Shown here: piece after piece, positions 33,901 through 43,087 of the stretch | Position numbering within the stretch: the first letter of the stretch is position 1 | How the letters are laid out: each line of letters starts with the position of its first letter | Assembly: GCF_005221385.1 (NCBI RefSeq) | Contig: NZ_CP039903.1 | Coordinates: forward strand, 2,346,001-2,410,000 | From: Agrobacterium tumefaciens | GTDB taxonomy: Bacteria > Pseudomonadota > Alphaproteobacteria > Rhizobiales > Rhizobiaceae | Length of the DNA: 64,000 nucleotides | Direction of reading: 5' to 3' | The notes under the pieces: generated by a model | Told to the model about the DNA's origin: nothing | Databases searched by the model: none | What the model saw: the letters and a program-made list of their open reading frames with translations, nothing else | Program-made: the position numbers and the translations under genes

Positions 33901-35337
33901 TTAGACAGCGGTAACAGCCTTATCTCGCAAAATTATCGATCGAATTTCCAGCCGAACGCCAAAGCCGGGGTCAAGGTCGAGGAACTGAACCCGGCCGCCA
34001 TGAAGCTCCGCCGCTCTCTGGACCAGGTTGAGACCCAGACCGGCACCGGAAGAGTTCGTATTGATGCGATGGAACGGTTCAAATACCTGCTCCCGTTCCG
34101 CAACGGGTATGCCCGGCCCCTCGTCGCAGACATCTATGGTTCCCGCTGCGCCAATCCGGATGACGATTGCACCGTCGCCGCCGCCATGATCGATGGCATT
34201 GCGAATGAGGTTGACGACCGCCATCTCGATGATCGAGGTCTGAACCGTGAAGAGAGCCTTTCCTTCGCTCGGTTCGAAATCGAACTCATAACCGGCATCC
34301 ATCGCAATCGGCGCAAGATCGGTCGCGATACGTTCGACGAGAACGTTCAGATCCTGCTCTTCGGCAGGCAGCTCCACCGCGCCCACCGCCTGCATTTCGA
34401 GAAGCTGATGCGCGACGCGGGTGAGGCGGTCGATATCCGCTCGCAGCTGCCGGCTCAGCGCGTCATCGGGCAAAAGATCGGCGCGAATGCGCGCAATCGC
34501 GATCGGCGTCCTCAGTTCATGGGCGGCATCGGCCAAAAAGCGGTTGCGGCGATTATAGCCCTCGTCCAGTTTCGAGAGCGCAACGTTGAAGGCATCCACC
34601 AGCGGAATGATTTCATTGGGCACCTTCGAACGATCGATCCGGGCGGACCGGTTCTCGAAATTGATCGATTGTGCCTGGGCGACCGTTTCCATGAGGCCGC
34701 TCAGCGAACGGCCAACCGCACGGGGCGTCACCAGCAATGTCGCAATACCCGTCAGCAGCAGCATGGGCACGACGGCGACAAGGATGATGAAACCGACACC
34801 GGGCAGTACTGTCAGCCAGCGAATGGCGCCATTGGCATCCTTTTCCAGATCCAGCTGTACATTGATCCAGAGACTGATGCCGTCATTCGGGAAGCCTTTT
34901 TCCGTCCCGGCAGTGAACTGCAGCCGCCCGGCCGGTGTATCGCGGTTTTCCATGGTGGCGCGGACTGTTTCCCCCGCCTCCAGACGCGCCCTCTCGATGC
35001 TCCGGGGAAACACCGCCGCCAGGGCAGGCGCCGGGATATCCCCATATTGCAGGACGATTTCGTCGGCGTCCCGCACCACAAACCAGAAATCAGGATAGCG
35101 CTGTTTCAGCGCTTCCAGATCGGGCGTAGCCGACACCTGTGCCCGGCCCTGCCCATCCTTTGTCACGCTTTCCGCAATGATGCGAACAGCCTCTTCATTG
35201 GCACCCTCCAGTCGCGGATCGATGATCCAGATCCAGCCGATGAGAAGGACGACGAAGAGAACGAGAAAAAAAGCCTGCAGCGCGAAAAGGCGTTTCATCA
35301 GCCCCCATCGCAGGGATCGGTTGCGCTCCGGCCTCAT
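33901..35337 (-). CDS. Sensor histidine kinase
   Basis: Membrane-bound sensor kinase (478 aa). Two membrane segments (about residues 18-37 and 180-205) enclose a periplasmic sensing domain of about 140 residues, followed by HAMP, the phosphoacceptor helix LADAAHELRTPIAIAR (His near 290) and the ATPase domain with NLIRNAIDHGG, DEGPGIP and GAGLGLNLV boxes. The ATG at 35337 overlaps the stop of the response regulator gene (ATGA); a later ATG at 35298 is possible. The signal is unknown. Confidence 0.9.
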   Translation of the reverse strand: MRPERNRSLRWGLMKRLFALQAFFLVLFVVLLIGWIWIIDPRLEGANEEAVRIIAESVTKDGQGRAQVSATPDLEALKQRYPDFWFVVRDADEIVLQYGDIPAPALAAVFPRSIERARLEAGETVRATMENRDTPAGRLQFTAGTEKGFPNDGISLWINVQLDLEKDANGAIRWLTVLPGVGFIILVAVVPMLLLTGIATLLVTPRAVGRSLSGLMETVAQAQSINFENRSARIDRSKVPNEIIPLVDAFNVALSKLDEGYNRRNRFLADAAHELRTPIAIARIRADLLPDDALSRQLRADIDRLTRVAHQLLEMQAVGAVELPAEEQDLNVLVERIATDLAPIAMDAGYEFDFEPSEGKALFTVQTSIIEMAVVNLIRNAIDHGGGDGAIVIRIGAAGTIDVCDEGPGIPVAEREQVFEPFHRINTNSSGAGLGLNLVQRAAELHGGRVQFLDLDPGFGVRLEIRSIILRDKAVTAV

Positions 35338-36008
35338 GTCTTTGCCCGAATGAGATAACCGATGTTGCGCACGGCTCTTATTTCCACCGCCGCTTCGGCC
35401 TGGGCCAGCTTCTTGCGAATGCGCGAAATATGCGCATCAAGCGCATTGGACTCGATCTCATCGTCGAGCTTATAAACAGACTCGATCAGGCTGGACCGTG
35501 TCACGATGCGGTTCGGACGCCGCATCAGGGCTTCGAGCGCCAGATATTCCCGGCGCCGCAACTCGAGGATGGAACCGGCAACGCTGACCTCATTGCTTTT
35601 CGGATCGATACTGAGATTTCCGAAGCTCGTATATTTGTCGGAAATCGAAGGGCTGCGCCTGTGAAGGGCTCTGAGGCGGGCAAGCAGTTCCTCGATTGCG
35701 AAAGGCTTGGCGAGATAATCGTCCGCCCCCGCATCCAGCCCATCGACCCGGTGATCGACGCTTCCAAGCGCCGTCAGAACCAAAATCGGCACGGAATGTT
35801 TCCGGCGGCGAAGCGACGATACGAGGCTCAGCCCCTCGCCATCGGGCAGGCGGCGATCCAGAACCAGCACATCGTAGGAGCCATCACGCGCAAGGGCATC
35901 GGCATCGCTGATGGTGCTGACATGATCGGCAAGCACATCACGCCGGCGCAGGGCTTCGAGCAGCGCACGCGCCATTTCGGGTTCATCCTCAAGAAGCAGG
36001 ATTCGCAA
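35334..36008 (-). CDS. OmpR-family response regulator
   Basis: Two-domain regulator (224 aa): receiver with the acidic pair in LLLEDEPEMA, the phosphoacceptor aspartate in VLVLDRRLPDGEG and Lys in YLAKPF, then a winged-helix DNA-binding domain (LELRRREYLALEALM, then HISRIRKKL). No ATG fits the domain start; a TTG at 36008 after GGGGGAAA is the best candidate, because the longer frame to 36305 adds about 99 residues with no domain. It is co-transcribed with the overlapping kinase gene. Targets are unknown; the nearby beta-barrel gene is a guess. Confidence 0.85.
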   Translation of the reverse strand: MRILLLEDEPEMARALLEALRRRDVLADHVSTISDADALARDGSYDVLVLDRRLPDGEGLSLVSSLRRRKHSVPILVLTALGSVDHRVDGLDAGADDYLAKPFAIEELLARLRALHRRSPSISDKYTSFGNLSIDPKSNEVSVAGSILELRRREYLALEALMRRPNRIVTRSSLIESVYKLDDEIESNALDAHISRIRKKLAQAEAAVEIRAVRNIGYLIRAKT

Positions 36009-36204
36009 TGACTTTCCCCCAAAGATGAGCTCTTGCCATCCCCACCACTGTTCGGTGAATGTTGCAGGTAGATTGCAGGCGGCCGGCCCTTCTTCTTGTA
36101 CCACCCCAACCGACATAATCCGACTGGCATCGCAGGTGTTTTGGCGACACCACTTATTGCCGTACCGTGGGTCGTCCGGGCATGTCGTGATCAGGAAACG
36201 GGCG

Positions 36205-36843
36205 TCAGGCCTCGGGGTTTGGCCTGTATCCATGCCTGGCATAAAAGCGGTCAAGCTCACGCTGCTGCGGCACCTCACCGGTGTAGATCGCGATATAGTC
36301 CGCAATCCTTCTCATCCGCACTGCCACATCTTCCTCGACCTGCATGGAAATGTAACCGATCTGCACGAGATAAGTGGTGCGGGCGCGCACATCCGCCATG
36401 TTCTCAGGGTGGCCGAAACGCATGAACATGCGCGAAAGCGCTTCCATTCTCATCTGGTCGGCCTTGCGAACCTCGGCAAGAATATCAGCAGACTGCAATG
36501 CCCAGCTTCGCACCGCGAATTCGAATTTGCTGTCGAAAAGCGAGGAATCCAGCCAGCAATCGAAAACATTCAGCATCGCCTCGGCCAGGGTTTCCGCATA
36601 GGCCTCCGATTGCCTGAGGATACTTCCCGTATTCTTCTCGCGCCAACGGGATAACAGCGCCGCCAGCAATTCCTCCCGGTCCTTGAAGAACCAGTAGAAG
36701 CTGGTGCGTGAGAGATTGAGCTTTTTCGCCAGAGGCAGGATCTTGACGGAATCCACCCCGGATTCCAGCAGTGCCTCGTAGGCGGCCTCAAGCCAACCTT
36801 CCTGCGATCCACGCCAACCGGTTTCGTTCAATGTCGCTTCCAT
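36205..36843 (-). CDS. TetR-family transcriptional regulator
   Basis: Repressor-type regulator (212 aa) with an N-terminal helix-turn-helix (GVDSVKILPLAKKLNLSRTS followed by FYWFFKDREELL, about 29-60) and a variable ligand-binding domain. It is divergent from the flavoprotein gene at 36986 across 142 bases, which contain a short palindrome and a TTGACA box, so it very probably controls that gene. Confidence 0.88.
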   Translation of the reverse strand: MEATLNETGWRGSQEGWLEAAYEALLESGVDSVKILPLAKKLNLSRTSFYWFFKDREELLAALLSRWREKNTGSILRQSEAYAETLAEAMLNVFDCWLDSSLFDSKFEFAVRSWALQSADILAEVRKADQMRMEALSRMFMRFGHPENMADVRARTTYLVQIGYISMQVEEDVAVRMRRIADYIAIYTGEVPQQRELDRFYARHGYRPNPEA

Positions 36844-36907
36844 GACAATTGCGTAGCAAATCAGTCCCTGCGCGACAAGGCAAAGCGTACACTCTTGTCG
36901 AACTCAT

Positions 36908-36921
36908 AAACACCAGTGTTT
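36908..36921. promoter_or_regulatory. Candidate TetR operator
   Basis: AAACAC and GTGTTT are perfect inverted halves two bases apart, seven bases before a TTGACA -35-like hexamer (36928-36933) that points toward the flavoprotein gene. Confidence 0.45.
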
Positions 36922-36985
36922 TCTTAATTGACACATATGTACATTTTCTCTTAGCCTTGTCTCACACCCGTTTTGGAGCAGGCAC

Positions 36986-39022
36986 ATGTCGAACGATCCC
37001 CTTCTTCAGCCCTATCAGCTCAAGCATCTGACGCTGCGCAACCGCATCATCGTCACCTCCCACGAACCCGCCTACCCTGAAGACGGCATGCCGAAAGGGC
37101 GCTACCGCGCCTATACCGTCGAACGGGCCAGGGGCGGCGTGGCGCTGACGATGACGGCAGGCTCGGCCGCCGTATCGAAAGACAGCCCGCCCGTTTTCAA
37201 CAATCTCTTGGCCTACAAAGATGAAATCGTCCCGTGGATCCGGGAAATGACCGACGCCGTGCATGAGGCCGGTTCGGCGATCATGATCCAGCTGACGCAT
37301 CTTGGCCGCCGCACCCGTTGGGACAAGGGCGACTGGCTGCCGGTCCTCGCGCCATCGCACCAGCGGGAAGCGGCGCACCGCGCCTTTCCGAAGAAGATCG
37401 AGGACTGGGATATCGAGCGCATCATCAAGGATTTCGCCGATGCTGCCGAACGAATGAAGGCGGGCGGCATGGATGGGGTGGAACTGGAAGCCTATGGCCA
37501 CCTCATCGACCAGTTCGTCTCACCGCTGACCAACGAGCTTGACGGCCCCTATGGCGGCTCGCTTGAAAACCGCATGCGCTTCTGTCTCGACGTCTTCAAG
37601 GCGATGCGCCAACGCGTCGGCGACGATTTTATCCTCGGGGTTCGTTATACCGCCGATGAATGTCTCGAGAACGGCACCGGCAAGGCGGAAGGCATCGAAA
37701 TCTCCAGACGGCTGAAGGAGAGCGGCCTGATCGACTATCTCAACGTCATCAGGGGACATATCGACACCGATCCCGGCCTGACCGACGTCATCCCCATTCA
37801 GGGCATGGCGAGCGCGCCGCATCTTGATTTCGCAGGCGAAATCCGCGCGGCGACCAGCTTCCCCGTCTTCCATGCCGCCAAAATTCAGGATGTCGCCACC
37901 GCCCGGCATGCGATTGCCGCCGGCAAGGTCGACATGATCGGCATGACCCGCGCCCACATGACCGATCCGCATATCGTCCGCAAGATCATGGAAAAACAGG
38001 AGGAGGACATCCGCCCCTGCGTCGGCGCCAATTATTGTCTTGATCGCATTTATCAAGGCGGCCTCGCCTTCTGCATTCACAATGCGGCAACCGGCCGCGA
38101 GGAAACCATGCCACATGAAATCACCAGGGCTGAGAAAAGCCTGAAGGTGGTGATCGTCGGCGCGGGGCCGGCAGGTCTCGAAGCCGCACGGGTCTGTGCG
38201 GAACGTGGCCATACGGTCATGGTCTTCGAGGCCGCCAGCGACGCCGGCGGCCAGGTCCGCCTGACTGCACAGAGCGAACGCCGCCGCGAAATGATCGGCA
38301 TCATCGACTGGCGCATGAGCCAGTGCGAGAAGCTCGGCGTCATCTTCCATTTCAACAGCTGGGCGGAGGCGGATACGGTTGTCGCCGAAAAACCCGACGT
38401 GGTGATTATCGCTACCGGCGGACTGCCACATACCGAGGTGCTTTCGAAGGGCAACGAGCTGGTCGTCTCCGCATGGGATATCATTTCCGGCGACGTCAAG
38501 CCGGGCGCCAATGTTCTCGTCTATGATGATGCCGGCGACCACACCGGGCTTCAGGCCGCCGAATTCATCGCCAAGGCGGGTGGCAAGGTCGAGATCATGA
38601 CGCCGGATCGCTCTTTCGCCCCGGAAGTCATGGCCATGAATCTCGTACCCTATATGCGTTCGCTGCAGAAACACGACACGACATTCAGCGTCACCTACCG
38701 GCTGGAGGCAGCGGAAAGAAGCGGCAACCAGATCATCGCCCATGTCGGCAGCGATTATGGCGGCGTTTCGAAACAGCGGATCGTCGACCAGATCGTCGTC
38801 AATCACGGCACAATCCCGCTGGACGAACTTTATTTCGAGCTCAAGCCCGGCTCGAAGAACCTCGGCGAAATATCCTACGACGCGCTCATTGCGGGCGCGG
38901 CCCAGACCGTCGAGCGTAATCCGGCCGGCGCCTACCGGCTGTTCCGAATCGGCGATGCGGTTGCAGCGCGCAACACCCATGCAGCAATCTACGACGCGCT
39001 GCGCCTCGCAAAGGACATCTGA
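36986..39022 (+). CDS. NADH:flavin oxidoreductase, Old-Yellow-Enzyme/TMADH type
   Basis: Modular flavoprotein (678 aa): N-terminal FMN barrel (about 1-340), a short iron-sulfur linker and a C-terminal FAD/NAD domain (VVIVGAGPAGLEAARVCAERG near 385). The architecture matches trimethylamine dehydrogenase, 2,4-dienoyl-CoA reductase and N-methylproline/betaine demethylases. The linker has Cys345, Cys351 and Cys363, but the position of the second canonical cluster cysteine is Ala348, so a standard four-cysteine 4Fe-4S site is not complete. It stands alone and is divergent from a TetR gene. N-demethylase is my best guess; the substrate is unknown. Confidence 0.85.
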   Translation: MSNDPLLQPYQLKHLTLRNRIIVTSHEPAYPEDGMPKGRYRAYTVERARGGVALTMTAGSAAVSKDSPPVFNNLLAYKDEIVPWIREMTDAVHEAGSAIMIQLTHLGRRTRWDKGDWLPVLAPSHQREAAHRAFPKKIEDWDIERIIKDFADAAERMKAGGMDGVELEAYGHLIDQFVSPLTNELDGPYGGSLENRMRFCLDVFKAMRQRVGDDFILGVRYTADECLENGTGKAEGIEISRRLKESGLIDYLNVIRGHIDTDPGLTDVIPIQGMASAPHLDFAGEIRAATSFPVFHAAKIQDVATARHAIAAGKVDMIGMTRAHMTDPHIVRKIMEKQEEDIRPCVGANYCLDRIYQGGLAFCIHNAATGREETMPHEITRAEKSLKVVIVGAGPAGLEAARVCAERGHTVMVFEAASDAGGQVRLTAQSERRREMIGIIDWRMSQCEKLGVIFHFNSWAEADTVVAEKPDVVIIATGGLPHTEVLSKGNELVVSAWDIISGDVKPGANVLVYDDAGDHTGLQAAEFIAKAGGKVEIMTPDRSFAPEVMAMNLVPYMRSLQKHDTTFSVTYRLEAAERSGNQIIAHVGSDYGGVSKQRIVDQIVVNHGTIPLDELYFELKPGSKNLGEISYDALIAGAAQTVERNPAGAYRLFRIGDAVAARNTHAAIYDALRLAKDI

Positions 39023-39028
39023 AAGAGA

Positions 39029-39044
39029 GCCGCCCCGTGGCGGC
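39029..39044. terminator. Short hairpin terminator
   Basis: GCCGCC-ccgt-GGCGGC followed by CTCCTTTA on the plus strand, between the converging flavoprotein and histidine kinase genes. Confidence 0.55.
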
Positions 39045-39049
39045 CTCCT

Positions 39050-40408
39050 TTATAACTCAAGCGATACTGCGAACCGCTGACCGAATTGCGAAAACTGCAA
39101 TCGCCCGCCCAGCCGGTCGATGGCCATCTTGACAATGGCAAGCCCAAGGCCGCTTCCACCGGGTTCCGATCGCGGCGAACGGTAGAAACGCTGCAGCACC
39201 CGTTCCTGTTCTTCCATCGCGATCCCCGCCCCTTCGTCGATGACCACCACATTGACCTTGCCGTTTGCCAGTTCCGCCCGGCATTCCACCGTCGATCCCT
39301 TCGGCGAGTGCTGTACGGCATTTTCCATCACGTTACGGATCGCAAGACGAAGCAGGGACCGATCCGCCTCGATGAGGATCCTATCCGCCTCTTCCGAAAG
39401 CTGGCAGGTAATTTCAACCTCGCGTGCTCGCCTGAGCGGCTCCAGCTCCTGTATGACATCGAGGACCAAACGGGGAATGTCGACGCCGGATTTCACCGCC
39501 TGCGCTTCGGTGGCGTCGACGGTAGCCAGATCGATAAGCTGTTTTGCCATCCGGCTTGTCCGGTCAACGCTCTGTTCGATGCGCCGCAGCGCCTGTTGCT
39601 GCACCTCGGGATCGGTGGAACGCATGGCCACCTGCGCCTGTGTCTTCAGGCCGGCAAGTGGCGTCTTCATTTCATGTGCGGCATAGGTCGTGAACTCCCG
39701 TTCCCTTTCCCGCGTCGCCTGCACACGCGCCAGAAGGCTGTTCAGCGCGTGGATCATCGGCCGAAGCTCTGATGGCGTTCCCTTGTCGGCAAAGCCGTGG
39801 AGTTCAGTCGCGTCGCGCGCTTTCATGCCGTTTGCGAGCTTTTGCAAGGGGGCAAGCCCCCGGGAAACACACAGCCAGATAAGGCCAGCCATCAATGGCA
39901 TGATGAAAAGCGCCGGATAAAGAAGCCCCTTGATGACATCGTCAACCAGCCGGTCGCGAACCTCGACACTGTCACCCACCAGAACCCTGACACCGAGGTC
40001 CGGCTTCACGACCGCATAGACGCGCCATTCGATGCCGTTGATGACCGTATTCTGGAAGCCCGAGGCATGATCCGAAAGGGAAGCATCCGGGGCGCTGTCC
40101 GATTTGCTGAGCAGACGGCCGCTGATGGACCATATCTGGCAGGCGAGCTGGCGTTCGTAGGAGGGGATCGCCGCCGCATCAGCGTCCGCGTCCTCATCAT
40201 GCGTCGGTGAATGGCCGTCTATCAGGCGGATATCGACCGGGCGGTCGCCGACGAGGGATCCGACCATTCTTGCCGATTCCACCAGCCGCGCATCGAGAAC
40301 ATGCTCCAGCCGCGCCTTCGTGCTGGTATAGATCCACACGCAGGCCGACAGCCAGACGAGGCCCGTCATCAGCAGGAGGACGGTAAACAATCTTGCCCGG
40401 ATCGACAT
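39050..40408 (-). CDS. Sensor histidine kinase (QseC/PmrB-like)
   Basis: Membrane sensor kinase (452 aa from the ATG at 40408; a GTG at 40411 is the alternative). The N-terminal membrane segment LFTVLLLMTGLVWLSACVWI and a second one near 165-185 enclose a periplasmic domain. Then come HAMP, the phosphoacceptor YAAHEMKTPLAGL (His near 245) and ATPase boxes NVMENAVQH, DEGAGI and GSGLGLAIV. It overlaps the response regulator stop (TGATG). Its partner appears to bind PmrA-type boxes in front of two envelope operons. Confidence 0.9.
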   Translation of the reverse strand: MSIRARLFTVLLLMTGLVWLSACVWIYTSTKARLEHVLDARLVESARMVGSLVGDRPVDIRLIDGHSPTHDEDADADAAAIPSYERQLACQIWSISGRLLSKSDSAPDASLSDHASGFQNTVINGIEWRVYAVVKPDLGVRVLVGDSVEVRDRLVDDVIKGLLYPALFIMPLMAGLIWLCVSRGLAPLQKLANGMKARDATELHGFADKGTPSELRPMIHALNSLLARVQATREREREFTTYAAHEMKTPLAGLKTQAQVAMRSTDPEVQQQALRRIEQSVDRTSRMAKQLIDLATVDATEAQAVKSGVDIPRLVLDVIQELEPLRRAREVEITCQLSEEADRILIEADRSLLRLAIRNVMENAVQHSPKGSTVECRAELANGKVNVVVIDEGAGIAMEEQERVLQRFYRSPRSEPGGSGLGLAIVKMAIDRLGGRLQFSQFGQRFAVSLEL

Positions 40409-41085
40409 CACGCAACCCTCCCGACGCGGTAACCAACGCCGCGCACCGTCTCGATGAAACCGGCGCCCAGTTTGGAACGAAGCTTGTGGATGTGGACCTC
40501 AATGGTGTTGCTTTCCACATCTTCCTGCCAGCCATAGAGCTTTTCTTCCAGAACCGGCTTTGAAAAGATCATGCCGGGATTCTGCATGAGGGCATGGATG
40601 ATCGCGAATTCACGGCGCGACAGAGCAATGACACTGTCATCCTTCTTCGCCACCATCTTCGCCGGATCGAGCGTCACGCCCAGCGCCGACAGCGTGCCCT
40701 CGGAACGGCCCTCGCCGCGGCGGATGATCGCCCGCAGCCGGGCGGCCACCTCATCGAGATCGAAAGGCTTACCTAGATAATCATCTGCGCCGGCATCGAG
40801 GCCGCAAATCTTGTCCGTGGTCGCATCCTTGGCGGTGAGCAGGAGGATCGGCACCCGGTTGCGCTCATTGCGGGTGTGGCGCAGAAGATCGAGGCCTGAC
40901 CCGTCAGGCAACATCACATCAAGGACAACGGCGTCGAAACGGCAATTCTCAAGGGCGATTTTTGCGTCGCCAAGCGTCATGACAGCATCGACGGTGAAGC
41001 CGGCAAGCTGCAGCCCGACACGCAGACCATCAAGCAGGACATCATCGTCCTCGACCACCAACAGACGCATTGAGCACTCCATCAT
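40408..41085 (-). CDS. OmpR-family response regulator (QseB/PmrA-like)
   Basis: Response regulator (225 aa) with receiver (LLVVEDDDVLLDGL, phosphoacceptor in AVVLDVMLPDGSG, Lys in YLGKPFDLDE) and winged-helix output domain (ALSRREFAIIHALM, then VEVHIHKLRSKLGAGFIET minus its first residues). The C-terminal domain resembles QseB/PmrA/BasR. The gene is divergent from dsbD; a direct repeat CTTAAG-N5-CTTAAG lies 46 bases before its start, and the same box precedes the L,D-transpeptidase operon. These sites fit the known PmrA/QseB recognition pattern, so autoregulation and control of both operons are inferred. Confidence 0.88.
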   Translation of the reverse strand: MMECSMRLLVVEDDDVLLDGLRVGLQLAGFTVDAVMTLGDAKIALENCRFDAVVLDVMLPDGSGLDLLRHTRNERNRVPILLLTAKDATTDKICGLDAGADDYLGKPFDLDEVAARLRAIIRRGEGRSEGTLSALGVTLDPAKMVAKKDDSVIALSRREFAIIHALMQNPGMIFSKPVLEEKLYGWQEDVESNTIEVHIHKLRSKLGAGFIETVRGVGYRVGRVA

Positions 41086-41130
41086 TCCGGCACACGGGCA
41101 TTTTGATGCGCGGGAACCTGAGAAACGAAC

Positions 41131-41147
41131 CTTAAGGCTGGCTTAAG
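41131..41147. promoter_or_regulatory. PmrA/QseB-like box between the response regulator and dsbD
   Basis: CTTAAG-GCTGG-CTTAAG, two direct half-sites 11 bases apart, 66 bases before dsbD and 46 bases before the regulator gene. The same box, with one spacer base changed, is found at 45262-45278. Confidence 0.75.
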
Positions 41148-41212
41148 CTTCCAGCCGGAAGCCTGCGCCATCCATGGCTTATCCCACAAGGCCTACCCCA
41201 TAAGGAAAGAGA

Positions 41213-43087
41213 ATGCGTTTCAATTTTTCGTTCGTGCTCCTCGTTCTGCTGTCCATTTGTGGACCGGCGCTCGCGCTCGGTCCGCCGATGGACATGGCGG
41301 ATGCGTTCAAGCTTTCGATAGACCGCACGGGAGCGACGGCCACCTTCCGCTGGCAAGTTGCCGAGGGATATTATCTCTACCGGGAGAGCCTGCAGGCCAC
41401 CACTGACGACGGAACGAAGCTCGATCTCAGGACGCCGGCTGGCGAGATGAAGGATGATCCCGGCTTCGGCAACACCGAAGTCTATTTCGGGCAAGCCGCC
41501 GCCACGCTTGCCGACGCGCCGCAGACAATGAAGCTGACATTTCAGGGATGCCAGGATGGCGGCATCTGCTATCCGTTCAGAACAGTCGCCATCGACGGGT
41601 TGCGGATCGAAGCGGAGGCGCCGTTCGGCATAAGGCCGCAGGATCCACCCGCATTTCAATCCTTCACCCCGATCGCACCGTCCGCAGAACCGGAAAAGGT
41701 GGAGCAGTCAGCACCCGCACCCGTACCCTTACCAGCACCTCTGGCCGAGCCGGGCATGGTGGAGGGTTTCCTTGCCCGGGGCGGCACCGTGCTGCTCCTC
41801 GCCTCCTTCATGGGCCTTGGCGTACTCCTCGCATTCACACCCTGCGTGTTTCCCATGTACCCCATCCTCGCGGCCACGCTCGGTCGGCAGGGCGCTTCAC
41901 TGTCGCCCGGTCGCAGCTTTCTCCTCTCCTCAACCTATGTCGTCGCGCTTGCCGCCGCCTTCAGCCTGTTCGGCATACTGGCCGCATGGCTTGGCCAGAG
42001 CTTCCAGATTGCCCTCCAGTCACCACCGGCCATTCTCATCACCGCCGCCGTCTTTATCATTCTGGCGATCGCCAGTTTCGGCATGGTCGAGGTCCAGCTT
42101 CCAGCTGGCCTTCGCGACCGGCTGGCGCGATCGCAGCGTTCGCTCGGTGGATCGTTCGGCTCGACCGCCATTCTCGGTTTCAGCTCGGCGCTGCTGATTG
42201 GCCCCTGCGTGACGGCGCCGCTTGCAGGTGCACTTCTCTATATCGCCAAGACCGGCAACCTGCTGCTTGGCGCAGCGGCGCTCTTTGCGCTCGGCATCGG
42301 CAAGGGCATTCCTCTCATCCTCATCGGCACCTCCGGCGCGGCATTGCTGCCGCGGGCCGGCGCATGGATGGCACAGATACGCTGGTTGTTCGGCTTCATC
42401 TTCCTTGCCACCGCGATCTGGTATATCGACCGGCTCATTCCTCCGCCTGTAACGCTCGCGCTCGCCGCAGCGCTGCTCGTTACCATCGGTGTTTTCTTCG
42501 GTGCTTTCGACACGCTTCCGCAACAGGCCGGCATTGGCCGCCGGCTGATGAAATCGGCCAGCCTTCTTTCCATGCTTTATGGGGCGTTTCTCGCTTTCGG
42601 CGCGGCAAGCGGCGGCACCAGCATGCTGCAGCCGCTGCAATTCTCCGGCGGCTCGGTCGCAAGCCGCTCCCTGCCCGGCCTGACAAAGGCGAGTTTTGCA
42701 ACGGTGAGTTCCAATGGGGAACTGAAAGCCGCGGTCGCTGAAGCAGGAAAGCCAAGCCTTGTCTACTTCACCGCGGACTGGTGCGTTTCCTGCCGCGTCA
42801 TTGAGCGATCCGTTCTGAGCGATCCGCAGGTCGCAGAAAGCCTCAAGGATACAAACCTCGTCTCCGTCGATCTTTCGGACATGACGCCAGACAAACAGCA
42901 ATTGATGAAGGACAGCAATGTTATCGGTCCGCCGACCATGCTGTTCTTTGACAGAAAAGGCGCCGAACTCCCCTCCATCCGCATGGTGGGCGAGATTTCA
43001 GCCCGTTCACTCATCGATGCGGCAGCGCAAACGCAGCAGGCGCTTGCAAAACCGGCAATCGACAATACCGCAGGAGCCCGCCAATGA
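41213..43087 (+). CDS. dsbD: Thiol:disulfide interchange protein DsbD
   Basis: Inner-membrane reductant carrier (624 aa) that passes electrons from cytoplasmic thioredoxin to periplasmic thiol proteins. All three modules are present: signal peptide (1-21) and alpha domain with Cys113/Cys119 (QGCQDGGICY); eight-helix beta domain with Cys211 (FTPCVFPMYP) and Cys332 (GPCVTAPLAG); C-terminal thioredoxin domain with Cys524-Val-Ser-Cys527 (DWCVSCR). Every redox cysteine is kept. It overlaps a DsbA-like gene by four bases and is divergent from a two-component system, with a PmrA-like box in the promoter. Confidence 0.93.
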   Translation: MRFNFSFVLLVLLSICGPALALGPPMDMADAFKLSIDRTGATATFRWQVAEGYYLYRESLQATTDDGTKLDLRTPAGEMKDDPGFGNTEVYFGQAAATLADAPQTMKLTFQGCQDGGICYPFRTVAIDGLRIEAEAPFGIRPQDPPAFQSFTPIAPSAEPEKVEQSAPAPVPLPAPLAEPGMVEGFLARGGTVLLLASFMGLGVLLAFTPCVFPMYPILAATLGRQGASLSPGRSFLLSSTYVVALAAAFSLFGILAAWLGQSFQIALQSPPAILITAAVFIILAIASFGMVEVQLPAGLRDRLARSQRSLGGSFGSTAILGFSSALLIGPCVTAPLAGALLYIAKTGNLLLGAAALFALGIGKGIPLILIGTSGAALLPRAGAWMAQIRWLFGFIFLATAIWYIDRLIPPPVTLALAAALLVTIGVFFGAFDTLPQQAGIGRRLMKSASLLSMLYGAFLAFGAASGGTSMLQPLQFSGGSVASRSLPGLTKASFATVSSNGELKAAVAEAGKPSLVYFTADWCVSCRVIERSVLSDPQVAESLKDTNLVSVDLSDMTPDKQQLMKDSNVIGPPTMLFFDRKGAELPSIRMVGEISARSLIDAAAQTQQALAKPAIDNTAGARQ

